Assembly (NCBI RefSeq): GCF_023822005.2 | Contig: NZ_CP098806.1 | Coordinates: 1,674,001-1,738,000, forward strand | Direction of reading: 5' to 3' | Length of the DNA: 64,000 nucleotides | Source: Dyadobacter fanqingshengii | GTDB lineage: Bacteria; Bacteroidota; Bacteroidia; Cytophagales; Spirosomataceae | In this document: piece by piece, positions 1-9,411 of the stretch | Numbering within the stretch: the first letter of the stretch is position 1 | How the letters are laid out: every line of letters starts with the position of its first letter | Notes under the pieces: model-generated | Seen by the model: the letters and a program-made list of their open reading frames with translations, nothing else | Told to the model about the DNA's origin: nothing | Database searches by the model: none | Position numbers and translations under genes: made by a program

Positions 1-413
1 CAATGCAGCTCCATGTAACTGATATAGAATGCCGCAATGTCTTCATATTCCAAGGTCAGCTTTTTAAATTGGGCAAAGTCATATTCCCATACCACGCTAT
101 TCTCCAATGCCTTAATAGTAAAAATGCTCGGTTCTTTTTTCAGCATGGCCACTACCGAAGCAGCAAACTGAGACTCCATGAAAAATTTTTTGATAACTAC
201 ATTCCCGTCGGACGCCGTAAAATATTGGGAAAACAAGCCCTCTGCTATGAACGAGACTTTGCGCGGAACCTGTCCTTCCGATATCAGGAAATCGTTTTTT
301 TTATACACTTTCCTCACAAGCAGTTTGGCCCAGGCCGCTTCCGCTTCCTGGGTCAACTGCGTGTATTGGCTGACTTTCTTAAAAAACACCTCCATTTCTG
401 TTTTAACCATCAT
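1..413 (-). CDS. Crp/Fnr-type regulator, N-terminal part (cut by window edge)
   Basis: The gene runs off the left edge, so only about 137 N-terminal codons are present. The translation fits the cyclic-nucleotide-binding-like sensor domain of Crp/Fnr regulators: a helical start, then a beta-roll region with DFLISEGQVPRKVSFIAEGL, which matches the family pattern of a segment around a Gly followed by a turn. The helix-turn-helix would lie outside the window. Bacteroidota carry many such regulators that do not bind cAMP. The start is ATG at 413 or 410; the first overlaps the VOC stop codon as ATGA, so translation is probably coupled. The plus-strand reading frame over this stretch is a shadow. 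Effector and targets are unknown. Confidence 0.75.
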   Translation of the reverse strand, partial: MMVKTEMEVFFKKVSQYTQLTQEAEAAWAKLLVRKVYKKNDFLISEGQVPRKVSFIAEGLFSQYFTASDGNVVIKKFFMESQFAASVVAMLKKEPSIFTIKALENSVVWEYDFAQFKKLTLEYEDIAAFYISYMELH

Positions 414-814
414 TCAGGGGTCTGAGATTCATCCATATAAATGATTTCCCACTGGTGCCCGTCGAGGTCAGCGAAACTATGCTGATACATCCAACCGTGA
501 TCCTGCGCTTCCCGGTAAATTGAGGCGCCGGCATCCTCGGCTTTTGCTACAAGATCGATCACTTCCTCGCGCGATGCCGCGTCCAGCGCAATAAGCACTT
601 CAGTGGTTTTTGTCGCATCGGCAACCGGCTTGTTTGTGAAAGTTTTGAAATAGTCATTGGTCAGCAGCATGCAAAAAATACTGTCGCTGATAACCAAACA
701 GGCCGCGTTTTCGTCCGAAAATTGCTCGTTGACACTGTAACCAAGCTTAGTGAAAAACGCCCTGGATTTCACTAAGTCATTAACCGGTAAATTGATAAAT
801 ACTTTCGTTGCCAT
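410..814 (-). CDS. VOC family protein (glyoxalase/bleomycin resistance fold)
   Basis: A 134-residue protein of the vicinal oxygen chelate superfamily. It opens with MATKVFINLPVNDL, the usual first beta strand of the group, and carries the paired beta-alpha-beta-beta-beta modules with a C-terminal DLDGHQWEIIYMD segment holding a metal-site Glu. The reading frame is open ten codons further upstream, but the Met at 814 begins the conserved fold, so it is chosen. Members of this subgroup are mostly of unknown substrate. It overlaps the Crp/Fnr-type gene by a few bases, so the pair is probably one transcript, perhaps with the regulator sensing the same stress. Family assignment is firm; reaction unknown. 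Confidence 0.85.
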   Translation of the reverse strand: MATKVFINLPVNDLVKSRAFFTKLGYSVNEQFSDENAACLVISDSIFCMLLTNDYFKTFTNKPVADATKTTEVLIALDAASREEVIDLVAKAEDAGASIYREAQDHGWMYQHSFADLDGHQWEIIYMDESQTPE

Positions 815-921
815 TGTTTGCTTTGTTTGTTTGGTACAATGCAAAATTGTTCCAACTTTTCACCCAAAACATTTACAAATGTTGACGGTCAGAAAATATT
901 TGCGCAATATCAAATTAAAAA

Positions 922-1833
922 TCAATTGAATGACTGCCTGAATTCCAATGGGGAAAGTGCGGTCTTGCGTTTGAAAATTTTATTGAAAGACTGCGGATGC
1001 TCAAATCCCAGTTGATAGGCAATCTCGGCAATGGATAAATTTGTGGTACTTAGAATGCCTTTGGCCTTGTCAATGAGCTTGTTATGAATGTGTTGCTGGG
1101 TATTCTGTCCCGTGTACGTACGCAACATGTCGCTCAGATAATCGGGTGAAACATTTAGTTTCAACGCAACATCCTTCACCGTTGGCAATGCGAGATTCGC
1201 GTTATTATTGAAATGTTCGTCCAGCAGTTCTTCGAGCTTCACAAGCAGATCACTATGCGCGGCTTTGCGGGTTATAAATTGCCTGTGATAGAAACGGTCG
1301 GCGTAATTCAGCAGCACTTCGATCTGCGAAATGATGACGCGCTGACTGAAATTGTCAATATTGGCCTTGTATTCCTGCTCAATATTTTCCAGGATATTGT
1401 AAATCACATTTTCTTCCTTTTTGGACAAATAAAGTGCCTCATTGACCGCATAGGAGAAATATTTGTAATTTTTGATCTCCTTCGCCAGCGGATACCCAAG
1501 CAGAAAATCGGCATGAAACATCAGCATAAATCCAGAGCAAGGGCGGTCATTCCGTTCCTCCCAGCAAAGTTGACCGGGAGAAATGAATGATAAAACGCCC
1601 TCGTCAAAATCATAGTAACTCTGCCCGTAACGGACCTTACCCTGAAAATCCTTCTTAACAGCGATCATATAAAAATCCAGCACGCAGCCGTCGCTCATAT
1701 CGACGGGAGAATTGAAGATTTCATCAAACCGCACAACGCTCACCATCGGATGCTCTATTTCCTTGATCCCATACATGCGATGGATTTCGCCGATTGAGCT
1801 GATTACCAAAGGATTATTTCTTTGCTTTTTCAT
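922..1833 (-). CDS. AraC family transcriptional regulator
   Basis: A 303-residue regulator with a cupin-like N-terminal sensor half and two helix-turn-helix motifs in the last 100 residues. The segment around VKDVALKLNVSPDYLSDMLR is the first HTH and IAEIAYQLGFEHPQSFNKIF is the second, with the AraC signature ending in FKRKTALSPLEFR. It begins 3 nt after the stop of the aldo/keto reductase gene, so the two are co-transcribed and the regulator probably controls that gene. In Bacteroidota this AraC type is often found next to aldo/keto reductases or short-chain dehydrogenases. The effector is unknown. Confidence 0.9.
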   Translation of the reverse strand: MKKQRNNPLVISSIGEIHRMYGIKEIEHPMVSVVRFDEIFNSPVDMSDGCVLDFYMIAVKKDFQGKVRYGQSYYDFDEGVLSFISPGQLCWEERNDRPCSGFMLMFHADFLLGYPLAKEIKNYKYFSYAVNEALYLSKKEENVIYNILENIEQEYKANIDNFSQRVIISQIEVLLNYADRFYHRQFITRKAAHSDLLVKLEELLDEHFNNNANLALPTVKDVALKLNVSPDYLSDMLRTYTGQNTQQHIHNKLIDKAKGILSTTNLSIAEIAYQLGFEHPQSFNKIFKRKTALSPLEFRQSFN

Positions 1834-1836
1834 ATT

Positions 1837-2844
1837 TTATTCGTCAATCCAGCCCATGCCCGCTTCGTCGTAACGCGCTCCCGTAACGCCAAGCGGTACA
1901 ATGCTTTCCAGGTTTGCCACTTCCGTTTCAGTTAATACAATGTTTGCGGCTGCAATGTTCTCTTCAATGTATTTTACCCGCTTCGTGCCGGGAATAGGCA
2001 AATGGCCTTTTGCAATGATCCAGGCAATCGCAAGCTGAGAAGCCGTCACGCCTTTTTCCAAAGCCATCTTTTCTATCGCTTCTGCCAGTTCCAGGTTTTT
2101 GTAAAACTGCTCGCCCTGAAAACGCGGGATTGAACGTCTGAAATCATCAGCAGGAAAATCGTCCGGGCTTTTGATCCGCTCACCGGAAATAAATCCGCGT
2201 CCCAGCGGCGAATACGCCACAAAACCAATGCCTAATTGCTGCAATGTATCCAAAATGCCTGCCTCTTCAACCGTCCTTTCAAACAGTGAATATTCTGTTT
2301 GCAATGCCGTGATCGGATGCGTTGCGTGTGCTTTTTGAAGCGTTTGGGACGAAACCTCCGAAAGTCCAAGATAGCCAACTTTTCCTTCTTTAACCAGATC
2401 AGCCATTGCGCCTACGGTGTCTTCAACAGGCACTTCGGGATCCAGGCGGTGCAGATAATACAGGTCAATGTAATCTGTTCCTAAATTTTTCAATGACCGC
2501 TCAATGGACTTTTTGACATAATCCACTTTACCATTGAATTTCCAGGTAAGCTGCTCGTTATCATCAATTTCAAAACCAAATTTGGTGGCGATAATGTAAC
2601 TGTCGCGGTTGCCTTCGATGGCTTTGGCAATGAGCCGTTCGTTCAATAGTGGCCCGTAAAGGTCTGCGGTGTCAAGAAAATTTCCACCCAGTTCGAGGGA
2701 GCGGTGAATGCTTCGGATTGCCTCGCCTTCATCTGCTTTCCCGTAAATGTCTGCACCCGCAATCTGGGTCATGCCCATGCAACCAAGTCCTATATTGGGC
2801 ACAACTAAGCCCTGGCTTCCTAAATTAACTTTTTTAATGCTCAT
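1837..2844 (-). CDS. aldo/keto reductase
   Basis: A 335-residue NADPH-dependent aldo/keto reductase with a TIM barrel. The catalytic tetrad can be read: Asp and Tyr in NFLDTADLYGP, Lys in IIATKFGF, and His in LYYLHRLDPEVP. The C-terminal cofactor segment PIPGTKRVKYIEEN is typical. Length and the N-terminal LGSQGLVVPNIGLGCMGMT fit the YakC/AKR13-like group, which reduces aldehydes and ketones and is often linked to carbonyl stress. It is the first gene of a two-gene operon with the AraC regulator. A TAGTTTTG element (minus strand, 2868-2875) fits a Bacteroidota -7 box, without a clear -33 box. Confidence 0.93.
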   Translation of the reverse strand: MSIKKVNLGSQGLVVPNIGLGCMGMTQIAGADIYGKADEGEAIRSIHRSLELGGNFLDTADLYGPLLNERLIAKAIEGNRDSYIIATKFGFEIDDNEQLTWKFNGKVDYVKKSIERSLKNLGTDYIDLYYLHRLDPEVPVEDTVGAMADLVKEGKVGYLGLSEVSSQTLQKAHATHPITALQTEYSLFERTVEEAGILDTLQQLGIGFVAYSPLGRGFISGERIKSPDDFPADDFRRSIPRFQGEQFYKNLELAEAIEKMALEKGVTASQLAIAWIIAKGHLPIPGTKRVKYIEENIAAANIVLTETEVANLESIVPLGVTGARYDEAGMGWIDE

Positions 2845-3002
2845 CTTTTTGTGCTTTTAGTACATGACAAAACTACCGTACGATAAAAAACTTCATGTAT
2901 CCAAATCAGGGAAGGTTGTATCCAAAAGCCGGGACAACATTTTTCCACGAATTTTCCGACATTCGTTCATCAAAAATCTATACACCGCATACTTTATTGA
3001 AC

Positions 3003-5783
3003 ATGAAATTTTGTTTGCTGCTCCTCTTCATTTCCGTTGCCCGATACTCCATAGTTCGTGCGCAAACGGAGGCTCCCATTCAATCGCTTAATCATTATGT
3101 AACGTTTTTAGACGAGTCGTCAAAAGTGCTGATCGGGCGTTTTAAAATGTTGGCAGATTATCAGGCTGAGGTAAATCAATACAAGAAAAAGCCTGTTTCT
3201 GCACTTAGGCTGCCATCTTCGGGTCCTTTGGAAGAGTATTATTTCAAGAAAGCATTATCGGGGAATGGTTTGGCAGGCGCGGAGATGGACCGGCTGAACA
3301 AAGGCGCGCGGGCAATCTGGGAGTTGCTGAATGACTTGGATATGGCCTGCAAACAACTGGAAACGCATGTTCATTTGAAAGCCTATCAGAACGATAACTT
3401 GAAACAATCCGACGAATATGTTACGAAAATTCAGGGAATGTTTGAGCAGTTTAGTCAGGAAAAGGATGCGTTTTATCTGCAAGTGCAGCAAGCATATCGG
3501 AAGCGTCAACCCTACTCGGCGACTGATCGTTACCTGGTTACCGAAAAAGCGATGGAGCAAGTGATCCTCAGCCAGCATCAGTTACTGGACTCGCTGCCCT
3601 ATTATCTCGATGAGGAAAACCGTGCTGACTGGCCTGTTGAAACTGTGCGACGAAGTATGCTGGCTGATGAAAAATTTTTAGTAACCATTGGCAACACGCA
3701 GGCCAAGCTGGAATATCCGGCTTCGGATATGCTGAGTTCATTTAAATCGGCCATTGCCTCCATGCAATCGTTAAAGAGCAGGGCGATTGATAATTACACA
3801 TTTGCAGCAAAACAATCTGCTGAGCATGGCAATGAGTCTTATATGCTGTTAATGAACCAGTTCAATCAGGATTTGCTGGCATTTCATAAGTCTTTCGTCA
3901 ATTATGCGCAAAGCCAGCGGCGGCTGCTTTACTATCCTGCATTTTCCCCGGTTTTTTCGAAAGAGAAAGCTGCGAAAACAGCCAGGAAACTAGCCGAGAC
4001 TGCGCCATTTGAAGACAAACCACTTTTATCTTTTAACATAAAAAAGGCCAGCGCACCTGCTTCGCCAGCGTTGATTCGCACATTGAACGACTACATTGAA
4101 TTCGTGAATGAATCTTTGCAACAAATGCACTCGTTGCAGCTAACACTCCGCAATTATCAATCTTCTGCTGAATATTATCGCGCCCCGGGTAAAAGTAGTT
4201 CCCGCGCCAACCTGGCATATTCGCATGACCAATTCAAGATCCCGGCATCGGCTTATGCATTGTTAATGACTTCGAGTGCAACTGTCCCCGAGCCATATCG
4301 TGCAGCTATCAACAGGCAAACCGAAGTCCTGATGAATGTGCTGAAAGAAATGGATGACCTGAGCATCGAACTGATTGCTTACACTTCCAAAAAGCAATAT
4401 TTGAATGATCAATTGCAGCGGTCGGATGCCATACTAGATCGTTACTTGACGCTTTTTGACACATTTGATAGAAAGAAAGAACAGCTTTATAATGACGTCC
4501 GCCGCATTTTCGAAGTTTATCCAAATGCGGATCCGAAAAATTCGTGGATTGTTGCCGGCAAGGCTTTACAAAACACAATGGACGATGACCGGGATGTTCT
4601 GTTCGGTGTCAAAGCATTATTAAGGCAGGAAATTGCCGAAATTCCAGCCACGGTAAAAATCGAAGACGATGCGCAGCAACTGATCGCTGACGAATATCAG
4701 AATTTGAAGGGATTGCAGCGTTATGGTCGCAGTAATGGCCTTTGCCCCTATTCGCCCTATGAAGATCTGGCCGGTAATTCGGCGCGGTTTGCCGAGTTGA
4801 CGAAGAAGGTAAAAAACGTTTCGCCAAGCTCCACGCGGCACCCGTTTGAGTCCTTTTATTATTTCTACAACAATGAGCTGGTTTATCAATACAACAAGTT
4901 CGTTGAACTGTCGAAAGGCGGTTTGCTCAAAGTCGTTAACCAGCCCGATTTGTTTGTTTTTGCAAGAACTGACAAATCAAAAGCAACAAATCCACTTAAA
5001 GCGACGCAGCCTGAACCGATCCGGAAAGAAGCGGTTAACGATCCTGACCCTGAGATTGCTGCCGCAGGAAAATCTAAAAATCAAGCGAATCCAACCGAAA
5101 ACCCGGCAGCTTCCATTACGACGCAAGTTTTGCAGCCAAAAACCGACACTGTTTACGTCGAGCGCCTCCGTGTCGACACTGTTTTTGTGGATAGAGCCAT
5201 TACAAATCAGCAGGTTACACGATCATTGGATGGGTTTGCCGCCAACAATATGGTGCTTTTGCTGGATGTTTCTTCCTCCATGAACTCGCCTTACAAAATG
5301 CCGCTGCTGAAACATTCTATCAAATCCATGTTGACATTACTGCGGCCGGAAGACCAGATTTCCATTGTGCTGTATTCCGGCAAAGCGCGCGTTGTGTTGA
5401 AACCAACCTCGGGTTCCAAATCGGCGGAAATCGCAAGAATGATCGATCTGTTGCAGTCAGATGGGGATACGGACGGTAATGAGGGAATACGGCTGGCATA
5501 TAAGACGGCTAACAAACAATACATCCGCGGCGGGAATAACCGGATCATTCTCGCCACAGATGGCGAATTTCCGGTCAGTGATGAAGTGATGCAAATGATC
5601 GGCCAAAATGCGCGCCAGGACCTTTACCTGACCATTTTAACATTTGGCAGAAATGCACACACAGGCCAGAAACTTAAAAAGCTAAGCCAGATCGGCAAAG
5701 GGTCTTACGCCCACGTCACCCAAGAAAGTGCTGATCTGCAACTCATTCTGGAAGCGCAGGGCAAGAAGCTGGCAACAGAGTAA
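3003..5783 (+). CDS. exported VWA-domain protein
   Basis: A 926-residue protein. The reading frame is open from 2895, but the Met at 3003 begins a clear signal peptide (MKFCLLLLFISVARYSIVRA, then Q), so that start is used. Residues 20 to about 700 are mostly helical, rich in Gln, Leu and charged residues, and match no domain I recognise. A Pro/Lys/Glu-rich linker leads to a von Willebrand factor A domain from about residue 745: the MIDAS motif is DVSSSMN at Asp755, with the later acidic strand IILATDGEF. VWA domains bind partners through a metal ion, usually in surface or envelope assemblies. There is no T9SS tail, so the protein is probably periplasmic. Partner unknown. Confidence 0.85.
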   Translation: MKFCLLLLFISVARYSIVRAQTEAPIQSLNHYVTFLDESSKVLIGRFKMLADYQAEVNQYKKKPVSALRLPSSGPLEEYYFKKALSGNGLAGAEMDRLNKGARAIWELLNDLDMACKQLETHVHLKAYQNDNLKQSDEYVTKIQGMFEQFSQEKDAFYLQVQQAYRKRQPYSATDRYLVTEKAMEQVILSQHQLLDSLPYYLDEENRADWPVETVRRSMLADEKFLVTIGNTQAKLEYPASDMLSSFKSAIASMQSLKSRAIDNYTFAAKQSAEHGNESYMLLMNQFNQDLLAFHKSFVNYAQSQRRLLYYPAFSPVFSKEKAAKTARKLAETAPFEDKPLLSFNIKKASAPASPALIRTLNDYIEFVNESLQQMHSLQLTLRNYQSSAEYYRAPGKSSSRANLAYSHDQFKIPASAYALLMTSSATVPEPYRAAINRQTEVLMNVLKEMDDLSIELIAYTSKKQYLNDQLQRSDAILDRYLTLFDTFDRKKEQLYNDVRRIFEVYPNADPKNSWIVAGKALQNTMDDDRDVLFGVKALLRQEIAEIPATVKIEDDAQQLIADEYQNLKGLQRYGRSNGLCPYSPYEDLAGNSARFAELTKKVKNVSPSSTRHPFESFYYFYNNELVYQYNKFVELSKGGLLKVVNQPDLFVFARTDKSKATNPLKATQPEPIRKEAVNDPDPEIAAAGKSKNQANPTENPAASITTQVLQPKTDTVYVERLRVDTVFVDRAITNQQVTRSLDGFAANNMVLLLDVSSSMNSPYKMPLLKHSIKSMLTLLRPEDQISIVLYSGKARVVLKPTSGSKSAEIARMIDLLQSDGDTDGNEGIRLAYKTANKQYIRGGNNRIILATDGEFPVSDEVMQMIGQNARQDLYLTILTFGRNAHTGQKLKKLSQIGKGSYAHVTQESADLQLILEAQGKKLATE

Positions 5784-5825
5784 TATTTTGGTTATTTCGA
5801 TATACTGAAGTGCTCATTGCAGCAT

Positions 5826-8033
5826 TTAACTCGATGTAATGTCGTGCAATGCAAGTGGAATTTTCCTGATCCGTTTGCCCGATGCCGCGTAAATGGCATT
5901 AAGGACAGCAGGGACGCCTAGCGGGCTCGAAATCTCCCCTACGCCACCCGGCTTGTCCTCAGTGGTGGCCACAAAATGAACTTCCATCGGCGGGCATTCA
6001 TACATTCTCAGCAATTTGTTTTCATGAAAATTGGTATGCACTGCGCGCCCATTTTTGATCGGTAAACCACCGTAATACAGCGCCGTTAAGCTCCAAACAA
6101 TGCCTCCGATAAGCTGATTTTCCACCCCCGACTGATTGATAACCCTGCCGCAATCCACCGCAATGGTGATTTTGTTGATCGTTAATTTTTGGTCCTGCAT
6201 GGTAACGTCCGCGATCACAGCACAATAATTGTTTCCATAAGGACTCACTGCAATACCTTTTCCCTGCCCCGGTTTCAACTTTTCACCCCATTTCGCCTTT
6301 TCCGCGGCGAGGTTCAATACATTCAAAATCCTCGAACCATGCACTGGTTCTGCATCGCCCACGAACACATCACGACCGCCTTTCAATAGTGACAAGCGGA
6401 ATTCCAGCGGATCCTTTTTCAGTTCTGCGGCAATTTCATCGATAAAACATTCCCCATAAAACCGCCCGTGACCATCCACACCGCGCCAGGCCGAAGAATG
6501 TACAAGTTCCTCGTCGATCATGTCCTCAAAATCGTAACGAACATTGGGAATGTCATAGGCCATGGACGGGAGTTTGGGATCGGTGTATTTTGCGGCCCAG
6601 GTGTAAGTCCTGATTTCCTTTTCGTACCAGGCGTACAGATTATTTTCCTTATCAAGCGCGGCCTGATACTCCATATGTTGGTAAAGATGGCCCAAATTGC
6701 ATTGATGGTCGTCCTCTCGCGTCCAAACCATTTTCACAGGCACATGACCCGCTTCTTTGGAAATAAATGCAGCCTCCAAAGCCATATCGGGATAATATCT
6801 GCGGCCAAAACCACCGCCGGAAGGGAACAAATTGATTTTAATCTGATCGCTGGAAAACCCGAACACGCGGCGTATTTCGTTGTCGATCAGGTGAGGTGCC
6901 TGGGATCCGATCCAGATTTCGCAATCATTTTCCCCGACGTGCGCTGTGCAGTTCAGCGGCTCCATACAGGAATGCAGCTGCTGCGGATACACATATGATG
7001 CGCGCAATGTCTTCCGGATGTGCCCCAGATTGGAGACGGCATTCTCATCTCCGGTGTAACCTGTCGGATCGGTACGGTGCGTCGCCTTTTTCCAGGCCAT
7101 TTTCTCAAAATCCTCTGAACTCAGGTTACCATTGATGCCGTCGTCCCACTCGATGACGAGCTTTGCCTGCATTTGCTTAGCCGCCCAGAAAGAATCGGCC
7201 ACAACCGCAACGCCTTCCCGGATATCATAAGGCATATAAGGCGCATTCATTTGCAATCCTGCAATGGGTTTGGTGTTAAAAACCTTTTTGGCGCCCTGAA
7301 CTTTCATAGCTTCCGTAGCATCGAAATTTTTAAGCTTGCCTTTGAAAACGGGGCAGCGGGCGATGAGTGCATACAACATGCCAGGCACTTTCACGTCCAG
7401 ACTGTATTTGATCTCGCCTGTCACGATGCCGGGAATGAGCTTGGCCGTTTTGGGCTTGCCTATGAGCTGATATTTGTCTGGTTCCTTGAGTTTAACCTCC
7501 GTCGGGACTGCTTCCTCGGACGCAGCGCTGGCTAATTCTCCAAATGACAGCTTTTTAGAAGATCCTTTGCGCAAGACAAAACCGTTTTCGGCATAGCAAT
7601 TTTCGGCTTGCGTTTTCCATTGTTTGGCGGCTGCAGCGATGAGCATTTCCCTTGCGGCGGCGCCTGCATTGCGCAAGAGGTCCCATTGGTAAATGATCGT
7701 GCAGCTTCCGCCCGTGTCATGCCCTCCGTTTTTATCGTTCTGATATCTTTTCATATCGGCTCGGGGAAAGTCTATGGTCACTTTTTCCCAATCCGCACAA
7801 AGTTCTTCTGCCAGGATCTGGGCCATGGCAGTAGAAACACCCTGCCCCATTTCATGCTTTACAAACTGATAAAGGACATCGCCCTGATTATTGATTTTGA
7901 TAAAATCCCCTAAAATTCCGGGAGCCGTCGCTCCCTGCTTGCAGACTATAATGCCGTTGGAAGAAGCATTAATTGAAAGAACAAGCCCGCCGCTGAGGAG
8001 GCCGGCGGAACGGATAAAATCTCTTCTTTGCAT
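5826..8033 (-). CDS. xanthine dehydrogenase family, molybdopterin-binding subunit (IorB-like)
   Basis: A 735-residue large subunit of a molybdenum hydroxylase. It starts with a twin-arginine signal (QRRDFIRSAGLLSGG), so it should be exported to the periplasm folded, with its cofactor. Molybdenum-family features visible are FPSGGGFGRRYYPD and, near the C-terminus, GGVGEISSPLG, which holds the catalytic Glu that acts as base in this family. Length and the Tat signal fit the isoquinoline 1-oxidoreductase beta (IorB) type rather than cytosolic xanthine dehydrogenase, and there is no separate FAD subunit gene. The 2Fe-2S subunit lies 8 nt upstream in the same operon. The substrate (an aldehyde or N-heterocycle) cannot be read from sequence. 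Confidence 0.9.
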   Translation of the reverse strand: MQRRDFIRSAGLLSGGLVLSINASSNGIIVCKQGATAPGILGDFIKINNQGDVLYQFVKHEMGQGVSTAMAQILAEELCADWEKVTIDFPRADMKRYQNDKNGGHDTGGSCTIIYQWDLLRNAGAAAREMLIAAAAKQWKTQAENCYAENGFVLRKGSSKKLSFGELASAASEEAVPTEVKLKEPDKYQLIGKPKTAKLIPGIVTGEIKYSLDVKVPGMLYALIARCPVFKGKLKNFDATEAMKVQGAKKVFNTKPIAGLQMNAPYMPYDIREGVAVVADSFWAAKQMQAKLVIEWDDGINGNLSSEDFEKMAWKKATHRTDPTGYTGDENAVSNLGHIRKTLRASYVYPQQLHSCMEPLNCTAHVGENDCEIWIGSQAPHLIDNEIRRVFGFSSDQIKINLFPSGGGFGRRYYPDMALEAAFISKEAGHVPVKMVWTREDDHQCNLGHLYQHMEYQAALDKENNLYAWYEKEIRTYTWAAKYTDPKLPSMAYDIPNVRYDFEDMIDEELVHSSAWRGVDGHGRFYGECFIDEIAAELKKDPLEFRLSLLKGGRDVFVGDAEPVHGSRILNVLNLAAEKAKWGEKLKPGQGKGIAVSPYGNNYCAVIADVTMQDQKLTINKITIAVDCGRVINQSGVENQLIGGIVWSLTALYYGGLPIKNGRAVHTNFHENKLLRMYECPPMEVHFVATTEDKPGGVGEISSPLGVPAVLNAIYAASGKRIRKIPLALHDITSS

Positions 8034-8041
8034 TTGGTTGA

Positions 8042-8503
8042 TTATTTTCTGGCTAATGATGCTTGCTTAATCGCCTGATGAATGCGCTGGTAAGTGCCGC
8101 AGCGACATAAATTACCCGACATGCCAATCGTAATATCTGCATCCGAAGGTTGGGGATTTTGCATTAAAAGTGCGGCAGCATTCATGATCTGACCGGCCTG
8201 ACAATATCCGCATTGAGGCACATCCCGTTCCTTCCAGGCCACTTGCAATGGATGGTTTCCGTCGGTCGAAAGCCCTTCAATGGTGGTTATCTTTTGATTT
8301 CGGACCGCGCTTACGGGAATGGTGCATGAACGGACGGCGTGACCATCTAAGTGGACAGTGCAGGCACCGCATTGCCCGATTCCACAGCCGTATTTTGTGC
8401 CTGTCAGCCCTACGAAATCACGGATTACCCAGAGCAGCGGCATTTCCGGATCTACGTCGGGTTGGTAAGTGCTTGAATTAATCTGGATCTTGATCTTCGC
8501 CAT
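8042..8503 (-). CDS. (2Fe-2S)-binding subunit of molybdenum hydroxylase (IorA-like)
   Basis: A 153-residue electron transfer subunit with two 2Fe-2S clusters. The plant-type ferredoxin cluster uses Cys40, Cys45, Cys48 and Cys60 (motif [15 protein letters not shown]). The second, helical domain uses Cys98 and Cys101 (CGYC) and Cys133 and Cys135 (GNLCRCGTY). It has no export signal of its own, so it is presumably carried through the Tat pathway bound to the large subunit, as in related enzymes. It is the first gene of the two-gene operon. An electron acceptor such as a cytochrome c is not encoded next to it. Confidence 0.93.
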   Translation of the reverse strand: MAKIKIQINSSTYQPDVDPEMPLLWVIRDFVGLTGTKYGCGIGQCGACTVHLDGHAVRSCTIPVSAVRNQKITTIEGLSTDGNHPLQVAWKERDVPQCGYCQAGQIMNAAALLMQNPQPSDADITIGMSGNLCRCGTYQRIHQAIKQASLARK

Positions 8504-8677
8504 GAGTATAAAAATGATCGCCGTAGCATGGTACAGCGCATGTTTTTATACAAATCAATCAAAAAACAACATACAGAAACGGACTATTGGACCAGCGAAT
8601 TCCTCCTTCGACAGACAATGCATTACACTTACAAAAGGCGTTTGTCGGACAGGCAATGGTTTTGCAAAAGGCTGAAT

Positions 8678-9403
8678 TCAGGATTGCATCACATTGAATT
8701 TATTAAGTGCTTTGATCGTCTCATTTTTGTAGTTCCGCCCGATCGGGATCAGGTGTTCCCTTATCTTAACGGTTTGCGGCGTGAATGTGATGATCTGGTC
8801 AAATGGCACAATGTAGGAGCGGTGAACGCGGATGAATTTGTTTTCGGGCAACTTCTGTTCGAGATAGCTGATCTTGTTGTAGGAAATGATCTGGCTGTTC
8901 AAGGTTTTCACCCGCACATAATCCCGCAGACTTTCAATGTATAGAATGTCTTTCAGATAAACCTTAACCATCTCACGTTCAGCGCGCAGGAAAATGTAAG
9001 AAGCTTCGAAATTGTGGAGCAGGTTATAGTCCGTGGCCAATTGCCCTTCGGGCGCTTTGAAATTAAAAACTTTGCTGATTGCTTTAAAAAACCGTTCGAA
9101 TGTGATTGGTTTTAACAGATAATCAACCACATCCAGATCAAATGCTTCTATTGCATAATCGCGGTAAGCGGTGGTGAAAATGACTTTCGTTTTAATCGAC
9201 AACGACTTCATGAGGTCAATTCCGGTAATTTTGGGCATTTGAATGTCCAGGAACAGCAAGTCAACCGGATGTGCATTCAGGTAAGCCATTGCCTCAACGG
9301 CGTTTGAACACGACTTTGCAAGCACCAGGCCGTCCACACGCTCAATATAGGATTTGATCAAATCGGATGCTAACGGTTCATCATCTACGACCAGGCAATT
9401 CAT
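8678..9403 (-). CDS. LytTR family response regulator
   Basis: A 241-residue response regulator: a receiver domain (about 1-120) with the acidic pocket at Asp8 and Asp9, the phosphorylated Asp53 in LLFLDIQMPKITG, and the Lys in VDYLLKPITF. A LytTR DNA-binding domain fills about 140-241 (EREMVKVYLKDILYIESLRD and RVHRSYIVPF are hallmark segments). It begins 8 nt after the stop of the histidine kinase gene, giving a standard LytS/LytR-type pair. Such pairs in Bacteroidota often regulate adjacent transport or envelope genes; the target here is not evident. Confidence 0.94.
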   Translation of the reverse strand: MNCLVVDDEPLASDLIKSYIERVDGLVLAKSCSNAVEAMAYLNAHPVDLLFLDIQMPKITGIDLMKSLSIKTKVIFTTAYRDYAIEAFDLDVVDYLLKPITFERFFKAISKVFNFKAPEGQLATDYNLLHNFEASYIFLRAEREMVKVYLKDILYIESLRDYVRVKTLNSQIISYNKISYLEQKLPENKFIRVHRSYIVPFDQIITFTPQTVKIREHLIPIGRNYKNETIKALNKFNVMQS

Positions 9404-9411
9404 AGGGCTAG

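Noticed and set aside
3..425. Plus-strand open frame at the left edge
   Set aside because: It is antisense to the Crp/Fnr-type gene, whose translation has clear family features; the plus frame has none.
869..882. Palindrome ACATTTACAAATGT before the VOC gene
   Set aside because: Single occurrence, AT-rich and without fit to a known regulator site; could be chance.
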